Positions 34,907 to 43,940 are shown, counted from the first letter of the stretch. The stretch is DNA of 54,593 nt from Bryobacterales bacterium (GCA_020854055.1 JADZGD010000060.1:1-54593); one strand, 5' to 3'. The notes: a model not told the origin generated them from the sequence alone. Translations and numbers: made by a program.

Positions 34907-34932
34907 CGCATGCACTTGCGTCAGGCGGGATC
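34895..34932. terminator. Perfect 16-bp hairpin spanning both stop codons of a convergent pair
   Basis: Arms 34895-34910 and 34917-34932 pair perfectly, with loop TGCACT. Each arm holds a stop codon: TGA of the plus gene in the first and the minus gene's stop in the second. Because the arms are mirror copies, both proteins end in the same Asp-Pro-Ala. No T-tract follows on either strand. Its strength and position suggest a bidirectional terminator. Confidence 0.75.
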
Positions 34933-35886
34933 CGTTTGCGCCGGAATCCGCGGAAGATCAAACGCATCCAGCGCGTCGAGGATCCGCTGGTTCAAAAAAT
35001 CGATGTGGGCCGCGTCAACGGCCGACGGCTGAAGCGCGAGTTGCCGCACGGTAGCCGATTCAAGCAGGCCGCGGGCCACCAGCAGCCGCTTTTCGGCGTG
35101 GTGGAAAAGCTCCATGTTCTGCAGGCTGAAGACGATCTGCGGCAGCAGTGGTTGGAAAGCCTGAAAGGCCTCCTCCGGCCGGCTGCTCTTGAGACGCCGC
35201 CAAACCAGTCCAAGCAGGTCGGAGACGGCCAGTCCCGGCACCACGCCGCAGATGCCGGCGGCATGCAGCTCCATCATGTACATCCCGCCCCATCCCTCGA
35301 GGACACCGACCCGGCCCTCGGTTGCCTCAATGATCTCGCCAACCCGCTGGGCCATCATGGCCTCCTCCAGTTTGACGTAACGAAAGTGCGGGAAGCGCCG
35401 GCTGAGGCGGGCAATCAGCGGCGTGGAAAGCGTGGGACCGCCCGGGTTGAAATCCTGGATGATGGCCGGCAGGGCGCAGGCCGACAGAACCGTACCCAGA
35501 TACCTCTCAATCGCATCCTCCCCGGTGGCGAATACTCGCGGCACGGTGATGCCGGCCGCATCCGCGCCGAGGGTCGCAATCTGGCGAACGGTCGCGGCAG
35601 CGTCTCGCGCGCTGGCCGAATTGAGCTGTCCGATTACCGGAACGCGCCCGGCGGCCTCGTCCACCGCTTCCGCGATCGCCCGCTGCCGCTCTTCGACGGT
35701 CAACTTGTAGAACTCGCTGGCATACGCCGGCAAACACAGGGCCGAAGCGCCCGAAACGCAGGCGAAATCGATTAGCCGGCAAAGCGCGTCCCAGTCCACC
35801 CGCTCATCAGGCTCAAACGGCGTCGGGATGATGGGAACAACCCCGTCGATGGAGAATGATTGCACCGTCGCTGCACCTCTCTCCAT
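34921..35886 (-). CDS. Dihydrodipicolinate synthase-family (DapA-like) aldolase
   Basis: A 321-residue TIM-barrel lyase of the DapA/N-acetylneuraminate lyase superfamily. Visible motifs are VVPIIPTPFEPDERVD at the start, the substrate-binding region SALCLPAYASEFYKLTVEER, VIGQLNSASARD, and the strand with the Schiff-base lysine (FRYVKLEEAMM). The tyrosine of classic DapA (YNVPGRT) is replaced by IIQDFNPGG, which is common in catabolic aldolase relatives and argues against lysine synthesis. The protein is cytoplasmic. ATG 35886 is used, but a GTG at 35865 with GAGAGAGG upstream is a fair alternative. It converges on a Tat-type oxidoreductase gene; together they suggest sugar-acid metabolism, without proof. 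Confidence 0.85.
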   Translation of the reverse strand: MERGAATVQSFSIDGVVPIIPTPFEPDERVDWDALCRLIDFACVSGASALCLPAYASEFYKLTVEERQRAIAEAVDEAAGRVPVIGQLNSASARDAAATVRQIATLGADAAGITVPRVFATGEDAIERYLGTVLSACALPAIIQDFNPGGPTLSTPLIARLSRRFPHFRYVKLEEAMMAQRVGEIIEATEGRVGVLEGWGGMYMMELHAAGICGVVPGLAVSDLLGLVWRRLKSSRPEEAFQAFQPLLPQIVFSLQNMELFHHAEKRLLVARGLLESATVRQLALQPSAVDAAHIDFLNQRILDALDAFDLPRIPAQTDPA

Positions 35887-36019
35887 GTACTCTACCAGCC
35901 GCCCGGCGGCGATGGGCAGCCGTTTGATATACTGAAAGTTCGAGTGGAGTTTGCGGTTCCGGAAGTTACACCCCGTGTTGTCGTGCCCGCCTGCTTCTGG
36001 ATCTAACCTGAGGATTCGA

Positions 36020-36145
36020 ATGCCAAACCAGGATCTCTATATTCTTGCGGCGCTGCTGTTCGCTGTACTTTTTGCCATATTGTTCGGAGGCGGGCCGGGA
36101 ACGCCCCTGCGTTCGCCAGTGTCCAGTCGCTCCACCCCGCAATAA
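36020..36145 (+). CDS. Small single-span membrane protein (41 residues)
   Basis: A 41-residue frame starting ATG 36020, with a well-placed GAGG 6 nt upstream. It has one strongly hydrophobic segment (about 7-23, LYILAALLFAVLFAILF) and then a short Gly/Pro/Ser/Arg tail. No family is recognised. The site is between a DapA-like gene and the DUF885 lipoprotein gene, which starts 48 bases after this frame's stop. The ribosome site and compact membrane helix make translation plausible. The frame is also small enough to be chance. Confidence 0.5.
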   Translation: MPNQDLYILAALLFAVLFAILFGGGPGTPLRSPVSSRSTPQ

Positions 36146-36193
36146 ACGTTGCTAACCGGCCCTGCGCCTGTTGGCTGCTCTACAATTGGAGCC

Positions 36194-37933
36194 ATGCGCA
36201 CGTCCGCCGCGGTCACGTTATTCGCGCTGGCTCTAACCGGTTGCTCGCGAACCCCATCCATGCCGTTCACGCAATTGGTCGATCAGAAAGTCTACGATAT
36301 CCTCGCGCTCTCGCCGATCGCTTCAACCCAGTACGGCTATCACCGGCATAACGGCCGGAAACTGGATGAAATGCTGGACGATTACTCGCCAGCCGGTATC
36401 GAACTTCAAAGGAATTTTTTTCAGGATCTCGGGAACCGGTTGCGAGGCTACAGGCCGGAGCAGTTGCCCCCCGAGTCGCGAATCGATCATCGCATCCTTA
36501 CGGACCTGGCGAGCCTGAACCTGCTGGAGCTCAACTCCATCCAGAACTTCCGGCACAACCCCACCGTGTACGTTGAGCAGATCGGTAGCGCATTGTTTCC
36601 GCCTTTCGTGCTCGACTATGCTCCTGCTGCTGAGCGCTACCGGGCAATCGTGGCGCGAATGAAGCAGATTCCGGCGTTCCTCGATACCGCGCGGGCCAAC
36701 CTGGTGGACTCACCGGAAATCTGGACCAAGGTGGCCGTTCTCGAAAACCAGGGCAACATCGACCTGATCGACAAGACGCTTCGCCAGGCGGCTCCGCCCC
36801 AAGTGCGCGCCGAGTACGAGGCCGCGGCGCCGGCCGCCCTCGAGGCGCTGAAGAACTTCACCGGTTGGCTGAACGCCGATCTGGCGAAGCGCGCGGGCGA
36901 CTGGCGCCTCGGCCGTGAGAAATACGCTCAAAAGTTCGCCCTGGTGATGCAATCCGATACCACGCCCGAAAAGGTGCTGGAACAGGCCGAGGCCGATCTC
37001 AAGAAAATTCGGCGTCAGATGTTCGACCTGGCGCTGCCCCTGCATCACCAGATGTATCCTTCTCATCGCGATCCGGTGGATCTCAATCTGATTGTGGGCG
37101 AAGTGCTGAACCGGATCGCCCAGCGTCATGCCAAGCCCGATCAGTACCTGGAGACCGCGCGGCGGGATCTGGCCGAAGCCACCGCGTTCGTCCAATCCCG
37201 CGGCCTGGTACCGCCGGCCGGGCATGACAACCTCCGCGTGATCGAAACACCCGAATTCATGCGCGGCCTTTACGGAGTGGGCGGCTTCAACCCGGCGCCG
37301 GTACTTGAACCGCAACTGGGCGCCTTCTACTGGATCACCCCCATCCCCAGGGACTGGCCCGGGAATCGAGTCGAATCGAAGCTTCGCGAATACAACTACT
37401 ACGGCTTGAAACTGCTGACCATTCACGAAGCGATGCCTGGCCACTATGTACAGTTCGAGTATTCCAATCAGATTCAGCCGACGAGCCGCCGCGTGCTGCG
37501 GGCGATTGCCGGCAACGGTGCGTATGTGGAAGGATGGGCGGTCTATGCCACCCGGATGATGCTGGACGAAGGGTATCTGGACAACAGCCCGGAACTCCGG
37601 TTGACCTTCCTCAAACAACAGCTGCGGATGATCGCGAACGCGATCCTCGATGTACGTTTGCAGACCATGGGCATGACCGATCAGCAGGCGATGGACCTGA
37701 TGCTGCGCGACACCTTCCAGGAGAAGGAAGAAGCCACGGCGAAGCTCCAGCGGGCAAAACTCTCCTCGACGCAACTGCCCACCTACCTGGTTGGTTTCTA
37801 CGGATGGTTGGCGGTGCGGGACGCCTGCCAGCGGGCCGCCGGCGCCGGCTTTCAGTTGGCGGACTTCCACCGCAGGGCGCTCAACGAGGGAGCGATTCCG
37901 CTGGCCGAGCTCAAAATGATTCTGGCGCCGTAG
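36194..37933 (+). CDS. DUF885 family lipoprotein, probable metallopeptidase
   Basis: A 579-residue protein with a lipoprotein signal (MRTSAAVTLFALALTGCSRTP; lipobox LTGC, lipid Cys about 17). The DUF885 core has the zinc motif TIHEAMPGHYVQ (HExxxGH), a following EGWAVYATRMM with another candidate Glu ligand, and an N-terminal region of helical repeats. DUF885 proteins resemble M32-like carboxypeptidases, though the activity of this subgroup is little tested. The chosen ATG 36194 opens the signal peptide; a GGAG stands very close to it. It would sit on the periplasmic side of a membrane. It converges on the FkbM gene with 15 bases between stops. Confidence 0.9.
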   Translation: MRTSAAVTLFALALTGCSRTPSMPFTQLVDQKVYDILALSPIASTQYGYHRHNGRKLDEMLDDYSPAGIELQRNFFQDLGNRLRGYRPEQLPPESRIDHRILTDLASLNLLELNSIQNFRHNPTVYVEQIGSALFPPFVLDYAPAAERYRAIVARMKQIPAFLDTARANLVDSPEIWTKVAVLENQGNIDLIDKTLRQAAPPQVRAEYEAAAPAALEALKNFTGWLNADLAKRAGDWRLGREKYAQKFALVMQSDTTPEKVLEQAEADLKKIRRQMFDLALPLHHQMYPSHRDPVDLNLIVGEVLNRIAQRHAKPDQYLETARRDLAEATAFVQSRGLVPPAGHDNLRVIETPEFMRGLYGVGGFNPAPVLEPQLGAFYWITPIPRDWPGNRVESKLREYNYYGLKLLTIHEAMPGHYVQFEYSNQIQPTSRRVLRAIAGNGAYVEGWAVYATRMMLDEGYLDNSPELRLTFLKQQLRMIANAILDVRLQTMGMTDQQAMDLMLRDTFQEKEEATAKLQRAKLSSTQLPTYLVGFYGWLAVRDACQRAAGAGFQLADFHRRALNEGAIPLAELKMILAP

Positions 37934-37948
37934 CAGCCCCCGCCGGCG

Positions 37949-38848
37949 TTATTCGAAATAGAGGATATCCGGCCGAATGTAGAAGCCCGCCTCTGCACAC
38001 GGCCCGCACTCCATCTTGTAATCGGCGCGGATGGAGCGGATCGTCGCCGGAATCGTCACCGGATCGCTGGGCTGGTGGTAAGCGGATATGGACATCCGCG
38101 GCTTGAAACGGGTGAGCGTATCGCGCGCTCCCGCCAGTGCCTTGGGCTCGGCGCCTTCGATATCCATCTTGATAAAGTCGACGCGGTCCAGTTTTAGCTC
38201 GGCCCCCAGTTTGTCAATCGTGGTGAGCGGAACCTCGGCTACCGTCACCGCCCCCTGGCGGCGAATCACGAAGCTGTCGGCAGCGGTGTTGCTGGGATCG
38301 ACATTCAGTGTCAGCACGTCGTCTTTGTCCCACACCCCCTTGGGATAAATGATCACCCTGCCGGCTGTGACTTCCGGCGCGAAGTTGCGGCGGAGGCACT
38401 CCAGATTCTCCGGCGCCGGCTCGATTGCCACCACCAGCCGCGCGCCGGCATCGAGCGCCTGCCGCGTAAACACACCCACATTGGCGCCGCAATCCAGCAC
38501 GACATCGCCCTGGCGGACGAAATGCGGAGCGGTCCCGTAAATTTTGCGATCTTCTTCGGCAAGATTGAACGGCAGCACATAGTCGTCACCCCGCGGGATC
38601 CAATAGGATCCCATCGGTGTCTGCCAGTGATGAAAATGACCGTCTTTGCCAATCAAGCGGCTGGCATTGAGAATTCGATCCTTCGCCTGCATCAGTTCAC
38701 GTTGGTGGTCGGTGACCTCGATCGCGCGCGCGTACGGACAAACCGGACTCTTTCCAAGCAGGAAAATTGCCCGCAAGCGGGCCGGCGGATAAAACCAGAC
38801 AAAAGCAAAAAGGGCCACCAGCAGAACGAATACGTAGCGGAGTTTCAT
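37949..38848 (-). CDS. Membrane-anchored FkbM family methyltransferase
   Basis: A 299-residue protein. An N-terminal membrane segment (about 4-22, LRYVFVLLVALFAFVWFY) is followed by a class I SAM methyltransferase of the FkbM type. The SAM loop is VLDCGANVGVFTRQAL, the next acidic end VVAIEPAPENL, and the FkbM signature is DFIKMDIEGAEPKAL. Family members O-methylate sugars or other hydroxyls, often for polysaccharides. The catalytic side is not clear by eye. The topology suggests the enzyme is tethered to the inner membrane. ATG 38848 begins the anchor; an in-frame ATG at 38881 would add 11 residues. The ribosome site is weak. Confidence 0.9.
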   Translation of the reverse strand: MKLRYVFVLLVALFAFVWFYPPARLRAIFLLGKSPVCPYARAIEVTDHQRELMQAKDRILNASRLIGKDGHFHHWQTPMGSYWIPRGDDYVLPFNLAEEDRKIYGTAPHFVRQGDVVLDCGANVGVFTRQALDAGARLVVAIEPAPENLECLRRNFAPEVTAGRVIIYPKGVWDKDDVLTLNVDPSNTAADSFVIRRQGAVTVAEVPLTTIDKLGAELKLDRVDFIKMDIEGAEPKALAGARDTLTRFKPRMSISAYHQPSDPVTIPATIRSIRADYKMECGPCAEAGFYIRPDILYFE

Positions 38849-38907
38849 CAAGGCAGAGCATAGCACGCCCGCAACCGCCACTCGACGTTCGGTTCCCGGA
38901 CTTCGTC

Positions 38908-38937
38908 TTGACCCGGCAATGCCCGCCGTCGTATGCT
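38908..38937 (+). promoter_or_regulatory. Candidate sigma-70 promoter of the permease gene
   Basis: TTGACC (38908-38913, 5/6), an 18-base spacer and TATGCT (38932-38937, 4/6). A start near 38944 would exclude the ATG at 38933 and favour ATG 38960. Confidence 0.45.
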
Positions 38938-38959
38938 CATGCTTCCGCCGGTTACTGAT

Positions 38960-39973
38960 ATGCTTCTGCCGACAACCTACACAGCCGCGCTTTGGCTGGC
39001 TGTCTTTTCGATGATTTGCTGGGGCTCCTGGGCCAACACGTTGAAGATGGCCGGCAAGTGGCGCTTCGAACTCTTCTACTACGATTATTCATTCGGGGTG
39101 TTGATCACCGCGCTCATCGCCGCGCTCACCGCGGGTTCCTACGGCGATCTGAACCTGCTCGATTTCATCGACCTGACCGCCAAGACGCGGTTAGCGCTGG
39201 CAGTGCTGGCGGGCGTGATTTTCAACCTGGCCAATATCCTGCTGGTAGCGGCAATCACGGTGGCCGGCCTGGCAGTGGCGTTTCCGGTCGGAATCGGGCT
39301 GACGCTTGTTATCGGCGTTATCTGGAACTACCTCCTGGTCCGGCAGGGCAATCCGGCCCTGCTGTTCGGTGGAGCGGCGCTGGTGGTGCTGGCCATCGTG
39401 GTCGATGCGGTCGCGCACACGCTGCGAGCCCGCGAGCAGGCCGCTCAGGATAAGAAAAAGAAGAAGGGGAGCGGCGCCAAGGGCATTCTCCTGAGTGTCT
39501 TCGCGGGGGTTCTCATGGGCACCTTTTACCCGCTGGCGGTGAAGAGCATGACGGAACCGAACGCGGCGCAGCCGTACCTGGCATGCCTGATGTTCGCTAT
39601 CGGCGTTTTTTTCTCATCGATGATTTTCAACGTCATCTTCATGAACCTGCCGGTGGAAGGACCGCCGCTCAGCCTGGTGGATTACTTCCGTGGAACAAGG
39701 ACGCAGCACCTGCTGGGTATCGCGGGCGGCATTATCTGGTGCCTGGGCACGCTGTTCAACTTCATCATCGGCGCCCCGGATTCGGAAGCCAAGTTAGGGC
39801 CGGCCGTCAGTTACGCGCTGGGACAAGGCGCTACCATGATCAGCGCCTTCTGGGGCGTATTTATCTGGAAAGAATTTTCCGGATCGAGCAGCAAGGTGAA
39901 GACCATGCTGGCGATCATGTTCATACTCTTCCTGGCAGGATTAACCATGGTCTCGCTGGCGCCCCTGCATTGA
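38960..39973 (+). CDS. DMT-type sugar/ureide permease-like protein
   Basis: A 337-residue integral membrane protein with about ten helices. The opening AALWLAVFSMICWGSWANT and YDYSFGVLITALIAALTAG resemble GRP/RhaT-type glucose and rhamnose transporters and the related ureide permeases. A basic, cytoplasmic loop AQDKKKKKGSGAK lies mid-protein. The second half has GTFYPLAVKSM and GIIWCLGTLFNFI. The exact substrate is unknown; a sugar is the likeliest. ATG 38960 is chosen from the promoter position, while an in-frame ATG at 38933 would be too close to the -10. No Shine-Dalgarno is visible. The gene converges on the aldo/keto reductase. Confidence 0.8.
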   Translation: MLLPTTYTAALWLAVFSMICWGSWANTLKMAGKWRFELFYYDYSFGVLITALIAALTAGSYGDLNLLDFIDLTAKTRLALAVLAGVIFNLANILLVAAITVAGLAVAFPVGIGLTLVIGVIWNYLLVRQGNPALLFGGAALVVLAIVVDAVAHTLRAREQAAQDKKKKKGSGAKGILLSVFAGVLMGTFYPLAVKSMTEPNAAQPYLACLMFAIGVFFSSMIFNVIFMNLPVEGPPLSLVDYFRGTRTQHLLGIAGGIIWCLGTLFNFIIGAPDSEAKLGPAVSYALGQGATMISAFWGVFIWKEFSGSSSKVKTMLAIMFILFLAGLTMVSLAPLH

Positions 39974-39982
39974 CGTGCAGTG

Positions 39983-40011
39983 CTCCGCCGGCAGGCGCTG
40001 CTCAGGCGGGG
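39983..40011. terminator. Hairpin between the permease and aldo/keto reductase genes
   Basis: CTCCGCC (39983-39989) pairs with GGCGGGG (40005-40011), with one G-T wobble and a 15-base loop. The TGA stop of the minus gene (40002-40004) is in the loop. A second small stem CTGCA/TGCAG surrounds the plus-strand stop at 39971-39973. Confidence 0.35.
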
Positions 40012-40973
40012 AACTCGTCGATCAGCGCGGTGATGGTAGCCAGTTCGTGATCAGACAACTTCACCGCCCCGGCGGCGGCATTCTCGGTGGCCTGTGCCGG
40101 ATTGCGGGAACCGGCCAGAACGTGGCTTACGCCGGGAACCGCCGCAGTCCAGGCGAGAGCGAGTTGCGCCAGTGTGATCTCGTGATCATCGGCCATCGGC
40201 TGCATGCGCGCCAGCACATCAAGCACCTGCCGGCGGTATTCCGGCGTAAAGCGATGGCTCCGGCTGCGCAGATCGTCGTCAGCAAACCGGCGATCGGGGC
40301 TCATCTTGCCCGTAAGCAGGCCCAACGCCATCGGTGAGTACGCCAGAAACGCCAGTTGATGCCGTTCGGCGTAGGGCAGCAGGCTATCCTCGGCGCGGCG
40401 ATCGAGCATGTTGAACTTTTCCTGGTCCGCGTCCAGTTGCCCGGCGGCGCGGTAGGCATCCAGGTGCGGCGTGGCGGCGTTGCTGGCGCCGATCGCTCGA
40501 ATCTTACCCTCTTTCTTGAGATCGAGCAGCGTACCCATGGTTTCGGCGATCGGCGTCGTATCGTCCTGCCAGTGGGTCTGGTAGAGATCGATGTAACTGG
40601 TTCCCAAACGCCGAAGACTCTCCTCGATCTCGTGCCGGATCGAAGCAGCGCCGAGAAACTTGTAGATGGGCTTACCCGCCTGCTCCAAAAAGAGCGTACC
40701 CTGCGCGGTGTGCCATTGCAGGCCGCACTTGGTGGCAAGCACCACTTGATCGCGCCGGCCCCGGATCGCCTCGCCGACAATTTGCTCCGACAACCCCAGC
40801 CCGTAGGCCGGCGCGGTGTCGATCAGGTTGATACCCGCGTCGATCGCCGCCTGGATGGCGCGAACCGAATCGTTGGCTTCCACGCCGCCCCACATCCACC
40901 CGCCGATGGCCCAGGTGCCGAGCCCGATGACCGACGCCTCGATGCCGGATTGTCCGAGTACCCGTTTGCGCAT
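40002..40973 (-). CDS. Aldo/keto reductase
   Basis: A 323-residue NADPH-dependent TIM-barrel reductase. The catalytic tetrad is visible: Asp and Tyr in LIDTAPAYGLGLSE, Lys in LATKCGL and His in LYQTHWQDD. KIRAIGASN and YSPMALGLLTGKM match the cofactor side. It is closest to the AKR11-15 bacterial families that act on aldehydes and sugars. ATG 40973 starts the family consensus (MRKRVLGQSGI); the long upstream open frame overlaps the next gene and is not used. It lies 26 bases downstream of a Gfo/Idh/MocA gene, same strand, so a joint sugar-handling role is plausible. Confidence 0.94.
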   Translation of the reverse strand: MRKRVLGQSGIEASVIGLGTWAIGGWMWGGVEANDSVRAIQAAIDAGINLIDTAPAYGLGLSEQIVGEAIRGRRDQVVLATKCGLQWHTAQGTLFLEQAGKPIYKFLGAASIRHEIEESLRRLGTSYIDLYQTHWQDDTTPIAETMGTLLDLKKEGKIRAIGASNAATPHLDAYRAAGQLDADQEKFNMLDRRAEDSLLPYAERHQLAFLAYSPMALGLLTGKMSPDRRFADDDLRSRSHRFTPEYRRQVLDVLARMQPMADDHEITLAQLALAWTAAVPGVSHVLAGSRNPAQATENAAAGAVKLSDHELATITALIDEFPA

Positions 40974-40999
40974 GTCAACTACATCCAGTTTAGCGTTCC

Positions 41000-42232
41000 T
41001 TAGACAGCCGGCAACTCGAAGCCCTTGCGCCTCGGCCGCGAGATCAGATGGTTGGCTTCCGGATCGTCCACGAACTGCTCGGCCGCCGGATCCCAGCGCA
41101 GTTTGCGGCCGAGTTGGCGGCAGATGTTGACCAGGTGGCAGACCGTGGTGGAGCGATGTCCGATCTCCACGTCGGCGTTCGGTTTCTGGCGGCTGCGCAT
41201 GCACTGGAAGAAATTTTCCAGATGCGGCAGGTCCTCCCCGGGACCCTCTATCGTCGATTCCGGAGCCCCCTTGTAGAGAGAGTCCGGTTCGGCGGTGAAC
41301 AGGCCGCGTTTTATTTCAATGCGGCCCCGCTCGCCGATAAAGATGCCTCCCAGGTCCTCATGCTTGCGCTTCGGCCCTTCCAGCTTCAGCAGCGTGCCAC
41401 TGGCGTACTTCATCGTGACGCGAGCCCGCGGGCTGCGCTCTTCGGTCCACATCTCGACAGGGCCGGTGTCATCCGCACCGAGCGCGCACTGTACCTGGTC
41501 GAGCGCGTGCGTGCCCCAGCCGGAAACGCCCCAGGACTGGCCGCCGCCATCGTAATCCCGCCAAAGCGCCCATTTGTATTGCAGGTCGCGATGGTAAGGG
41601 CGGAGTTCCGTTTGGTTGCACCACTGGTTCCAATCGAGCCCCTCGGGCATGGGCTCGCCCGGTTTTGGGGTCCAGTCATCGGGCGGTTCGAAGTTGCACA
41701 CCTCGACAATACGAATCTTCCCGATGGCGCCGCTTGAGACCAGGCGGCTGGCGTAGCGGTTGATCGGCATGGAGCGCTGCTGGGTGCCGGTCCGCAGAAT
41801 GCGGCGATGCTTGCGGACGCAATTGACCAGCGTTCGCCCCTCGGCGATGGTGAGGGTCAGCGGCTTTTCGGCGTATACGTCCATACCAGCTTCGAGCGCG
41901 TGCATGGCGATCAGCACGCGGGCATGCGTGGTGGTCTCGACAAAAACGGCATCCAGCTTCTCCCGGTCGAACATGGAACGGTAATCGGGGTATTTCGCCC
42001 AGCGGGAGCCGTTGGGACGTTTGGAGGCGGCCTCCGCGGTGCGCGGAAAGTAGCAGTCGGCAACCGCGGCCAGTTCCACGCCCGGCATGTTGTCAAAGTA
42101 TGTCTGCAACCAGCGGGCGCGTCCGCCGCATCCCACAAAACCGATGCGGATACGGTCATTTGCTCCGAGAATTCGTTCCGGGCGAAGTAACCCAACGGAT
42201 GCCGAAGCGAGCAGAAAATTACGCCGGTTCAT
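41000..42232 (-). CDS. Tat-exported Gfo/Idh/MocA family oxidoreductase
   Basis: A 410-residue protein with a short twin-arginine-like signal (MNRRNFLLASASVGLL). The Rossmann loop is IGFVGCGGRARWL (about 30-42) and the EKP motif is intact in VYAEKPLTLT. GVSGWGTHALDQVQCAL is the metal/substrate histidine region. It resembles the 3-keto/aldose oxidoreductase group. It is transcribed before the aldo/keto reductase and 115 bases after serA, from which a hairpin separates it. It is probably a periplasmic sugar dehydrogenase with bound cofactor, inferred from the family. Confidence 0.9.
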   Translation of the reverse strand: MNRRNFLLASASVGLLRPERILGANDRIRIGFVGCGGRARWLQTYFDNMPGVELAAVADCYFPRTAEAASKRPNGSRWAKYPDYRSMFDREKLDAVFVETTTHARVLIAMHALEAGMDVYAEKPLTLTIAEGRTLVNCVRKHRRILRTGTQQRSMPINRYASRLVSSGAIGKIRIVEVCNFEPPDDWTPKPGEPMPEGLDWNQWCNQTELRPYHRDLQYKWALWRDYDGGGQSWGVSGWGTHALDQVQCALGADDTGPVEMWTEERSPRARVTMKYASGTLLKLEGPKRKHEDLGGIFIGERGRIEIKRGLFTAEPDSLYKGAPESTIEGPGEDLPHLENFFQCMRSRQKPNADVEIGHRSTTVCHLVNICRQLGRKLRWDPAAEQFVDDPEANHLISRPRRKGFELPAV

Positions 42233-42307
42233 AGCTGTGTTTCCGGGTTTGAGGGTATCACGCGATGGAAGCGAAAAGAAAGCGCGCGGCTGCCGGATGG
42301 GAGACTG

Positions 42308-42337
42308 CTGCCGGGCGCGGGATCACACGCCCGGCAG
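42308..42337 (-). terminator. Terminator-like hairpin after serA
   Basis: A perfect 10-bp stem (CTGCCGGGCG, 42308-42317, with 42328-42337) and 10-nt loop, 10 bases past the serA stop on the minus strand. There is no T-tract. Confidence 0.6.
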
Positions 42338-42347
42338 CGGTGTTCGG

Positions 42348-43940
42348 TCAGGAAGAGAATTCCACCGAGCGGGCGATCAGCACGGCGGGATTCTGGCGCA
42401 ACTGGGCCAGCACACCGTCCGGCACCTCACCGTCGGTCTCCACCAGCGCCACCGCCTCCAGCACTTCGCCGGGCCGCGCCGGGCCGTTCTGGCGGCCAAG
42501 CGAGAAGTTGGCAATGTTGATGGAATTGCGCCCCAGCACCATGCCGACGTGGCCGATGACACCGGGCACGTCGCGATTGCGCAGGTACGCCAGATGGCCG
42601 CTTAGCGGCGCTTCGCAATAGATACCGTTGACATGCAGCAGGCGCGGTTTGCCAAGAACCACGGCTCCTTCCACCGCCACCACGCCGTGATCGGTCTCCA
42701 GTTCCAGGCGCACCGAATCCATCGCTGCCGAGCGCGTCAGGTGGGATTCGGCGGTAGCCAGCCCACGCTCGGAGGCGATCTGCAGGGCGTTCACAATGTT
42801 GGCTTTCTGCGAGAGTGAACGGTTGAGTACGCCCGCCAGCCCGGCATTGCGGATCAGTTGGGTGTTCATCTCCGCGATGTGTCCCGAATAGGTGAGCCTG
42901 ACACCCTTGGGATTGCCGGTGGCGATATTGGCGGCGAAGTTGCCCAACCGCTCGGTCAGGATAATGTAGGGGCCAAGCGTGCGGTACTGCTCCGGCGAGA
43001 CCGCCGGAACGTTAACCGCGTTGATGGCGATGCCGTCGCGCAAATAAGTGATCATCTGCTCGACGATGCGGATACCGACAATCTCCTGTGCCTCCTCGGT
43101 GGAGCCGGCGATGTGCGGCGTGGCGATCAGGGAGTCAACCTGGAGCAGGGGGTGTCCCGCGGGCAGCGGCTCGGGGTTGAAGACGTCGAGACCGGCCCCG
43201 GCGACGCGCCCCGATTCGAGCGCCTCGCGCAGCGCTTCGGTATCGATCAATTCGCCGCGCGCGCAGTTCACAATGCGCACGCCCGGTTTCATCTTATCCA
43301 GGGCGCCGGTGGAAATCAGGTCGCGCGTGTCCGGCGTCAGCGCCATGTGCAGGCTGATGTAATCACTCGAAGCGTAGAGCGTATCGAGGTCCACCAGTTC
43401 AACGCCGAGGTTGGCAGCCGTGTCGGAAGTGACAAACGGATCGCTGGCAACAATCCGCATCTCGAACGCGCGCGCCCGCAACACCACTTCGCGGCCGATC
43501 GAGCCAAGGCCAATTATGCCCAGCGTCTTGCCGCGCAACTCCGAGCCGAGAAACTTCTTCTTCTCCCACTTGCCCGATTTGGTGGAGAGGCTGGCCTGCG
43601 GGATCGATCGCGCCAAACCAAGCATCAGCGCCAGCGTATGCTCTGCCACCGAGACGGCGTTGCCGCCAGGGGTGTTCATCACCAGCACGCCGGCGGCGGT
43701 AGCGGCCTTGAGGTCGACGTTATCGACGCCCACGCCGGCGCGCCCGATGACGCGCAGGCGCGGCGCCTGCCGGAGAACTTCGCCCGTCACCTTGACCGCG
43801 CTGCGCACCACCAGCGCCTCGGCGCCGGCAAGGTGCGCGGCATATTCCTTCGGATTGGAAAACACTACGTCCCAGTCCGATTGAGCTTTCATCAGCTCGA
43901 TGGCGGCTGGGGATAGCGGTTCGGCTACCAGAACCTTCAT
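42348..43940 (-). CDS. serA: D-3-phosphoglycerate dehydrogenase
   Basis: A 530-residue long-form SerA that catalyses the first step of serine synthesis (3-phosphoglycerate to 3-phosphohydroxypyruvate, NAD). The NAD loop is LGIIGLGSIGREVVLRA (about 142-158). Catalytic Arg lies in VNCARGELID, Glu in the following EALESGRVAGAGLDVFNPE, and His in IATPHIAGSTEEAQ. After the intervening domain the C-terminal ACT domain (about 455-530, with PGVIGHVGMVLGRNSINIANF) provides a serine-binding site, so feedback control is likely. The ATG overlaps the aminotransferase stop by 4 bases, so serA is translationally coupled to the next serine-pathway enzyme. Confidence 0.97.
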   Translation of the reverse strand: MKVLVAEPLSPAAIELMKAQSDWDVVFSNPKEYAAHLAGAEALVVRSAVKVTGEVLRQAPRLRVIGRAGVGVDNVDLKAATAAGVLVMNTPGGNAVSVAEHTLALMLGLARSIPQASLSTKSGKWEKKKFLGSELRGKTLGIIGLGSIGREVVLRARAFEMRIVASDPFVTSDTAANLGVELVDLDTLYASSDYISLHMALTPDTRDLISTGALDKMKPGVRIVNCARGELIDTEALREALESGRVAGAGLDVFNPEPLPAGHPLLQVDSLIATPHIAGSTEEAQEIVGIRIVEQMITYLRDGIAINAVNVPAVSPEQYRTLGPYIILTERLGNFAANIATGNPKGVRLTYSGHIAEMNTQLIRNAGLAGVLNRSLSQKANIVNALQIASERGLATAESHLTRSAAMDSVRLELETDHGVVAVEGAVVLGKPRLLHVNGIYCEAPLSGHLAYLRNRDVPGVIGHVGMVLGRNSINIANFSLGRQNGPARPGEVLEAVALVETDGEVPDGVLAQLRQNPAVLIARSVEFSS

